A DNA stretch of 12,097 nucleotides from DASUKL01 sp036278755 (GTDB lineage Bacteria; Chloroflexota; Limnocylindria; Limnocylindrales; CSP1-4), in assembly GCA_036278755.1 (NCBI GenBank), contig DASUKL010000092.1, positions 1 to 12,097 on the forward strand, read 5' to 3'. Below the pieces are notes generated by a model. The model ran no database searches. It was given only the letters and a program-made list of their open reading frames with translations, and had not been told where the DNA came from. Position numbers and translations under genes: made by a program. Positions 11,552 through 12,097 of the stretch are shown here, one piece after another. Every line of letters starts with the position of its first letter. Position 1 is the stretch's first letter.

Positions 11552-12097
11552 TCAGGGGCCCTTGGCTTCGGGCCGCGGGGGCGCCAGGGCGAAGAGGCCG
11601 CGCGCTCCGTCCTCCGTGCCTGGCGCGCCGAAGAGGGAGACGTGATCGCCCACCTCGAAGCGGACATCGCCCCGCGGCACGATGAGCGCGCCGCGACGCT
11701 CGATGGCCACGAGCACCAGCTCGCGCGGCAGGGGCGACTCGGCCAGGGTCCGGCCCACGAGCGGCGAGCCGGCCACGACCTCGCCTTCGAGGAGGATGCC
11801 ACCCGCGGCCAGGCCGCGGACCTGACGCACGTTGCCGGCCAGGGCCGACCGGTAGGCAGCCACGATGTCGCTGGCCTCGAGCTGGCCGGCCAGACGCTCG
11901 CCGTCGAGCACCGGGACCCACGCCACGCGGTGGTCGCTCAGAGCCCCCAGCGCCTCGTCGAGGCCGTCGTCGCTGCGGACGTGGGGCCAGGGCCGAGCCA
12001 CCGAACGAACCGTCTGCTCATCGTCGGCGGCCTCCAGCTCGGCCAGGCTGACCCCGCCGACGAAGGCCCCCGCGCGGCCGACGACCGGCGCCCACGC
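11552..12097 (-). CDS. CBS + TrkA-C (RCK_C) domain protein, probably C-terminus of a ClC-type channel (partial)
   Basis: The frame is open from the right edge to a TGA at 11552-11554; 181 residues are visible, and an internal GTG at 12001 is not the real start. Residues 1-86 are the end of one CBS domain and a complete second one (APVVGRAGAFVGGVSLAEL, then SDDGLDEALGALSDHRVAWV and VLDGERLAGQLEASDIV). Residues 100-157 form an RCK_C/TrkA-C domain (EGEVVAGSPLVGRTL, LVLVAIERRGALIVPRGD, FEVGDHVSLFG). This CBS-CBS-TrkA-C order is found at the cytoplasmic end of some bacterial ClC chloride channels and of other ion transporters; nucleotides or ions bound there control transport. The membrane part would lie outside the window, so the transporter type is inference. 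Confidence 0.75.
   Translation of the reverse strand, partial: AWAPVVGRAGAFVGGVSLAELEAADDEQTVRSVARPWPHVRSDDGLDEALGALSDHRVAWVPVLDGERLAGQLEASDIVAAYRSALAGNVRQVRGLAAGGILLEGEVVAGSPLVGRTLAESPLPRELVLVAIERRGALIVPRGDVRFEVGDHVSLFGAPGTEDGARGLFALAPPRPEAKGP

Overview
This window is high-GC DNA with tightly packed, often overlapping genes, GTG starts and Ala/Gly/Pro/Arg-rich proteins. A SipW-type signal peptidase with TasA-like substrates, a MoxR/DUF58/BatA-type operon and a HicB-like/DinB-like fusion fit a high-GC Chloroflexota lineage (Limnocylindria-like); a high-GC actinobacterium is the main alternative. No rRNA or tRNA is present, so the assignment is inference from gene content only.

Left part (1-3305): the C-terminus of a hydrophobic protein (1-117) is followed by a truncated fragment of a HicB-like gene (132-212). 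A minus-strand operon comes next, reading leftwards: a TasA/camelysin-like secreted protein (2179-1448), a SipW-type signal peptidase (1359-784) and a second probable SipW substrate with a long Pro/Ser/Thr stalk (787-152). A strong hairpin lies between the first two genes. The operon lies between two copies of the same HicB-like 5' end, 39 bp of which are identical. The intact copy (2621-3295) is a HicB-like + DinB-like protein ending in a perfect 11-bp hairpin.

Middle part (3392-8365, plus strand): an envelope/stress operon with a membrane-anchored HtrA-like protease lacking a PDZ domain, a MoxR AAA+ ATPase, a DUF58 protein and two overlapping BatA/BatB-like membrane VWA proteins. As given, the MoxR gene carries a one-base frameshift near 4780, and the DUF58 gene has no ordinary start codon ahead of its conserved N-terminus. 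Either the locus is decaying or the assembly has indel errors.

Right part (8443-12097): a SAM-dependent methyltransferase converges on a Dps-type ferritin, the two sharing a CTAG that supplies both stop codons. Upstream of dps on the minus strand are a two-gene stress-membrane pair: a GlsB/YeaQ/YmgE-type protein and a protein with 11-residue repeats and two C-terminal membrane segments. A region of about 0.9 kb without a convincing intact gene follows. It holds a frameshifted remnant of an ECF41/SigJ-type sigma factor C-terminus, three 18-bp repeats and seven 51-bp tandem repeats of two related sequence classes. The window ends inside a minus-strand gene encoding CBS and TrkA-C (RCK_C) domains, probably the tail of a ClC-type channel or other ion transporter.

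The most unusual parts are the SipW island with its duplicated flank and stalked substrate, the 51-bp array beside a dead sigma factor gene, and the damaged MoxR-DUF58 junction.
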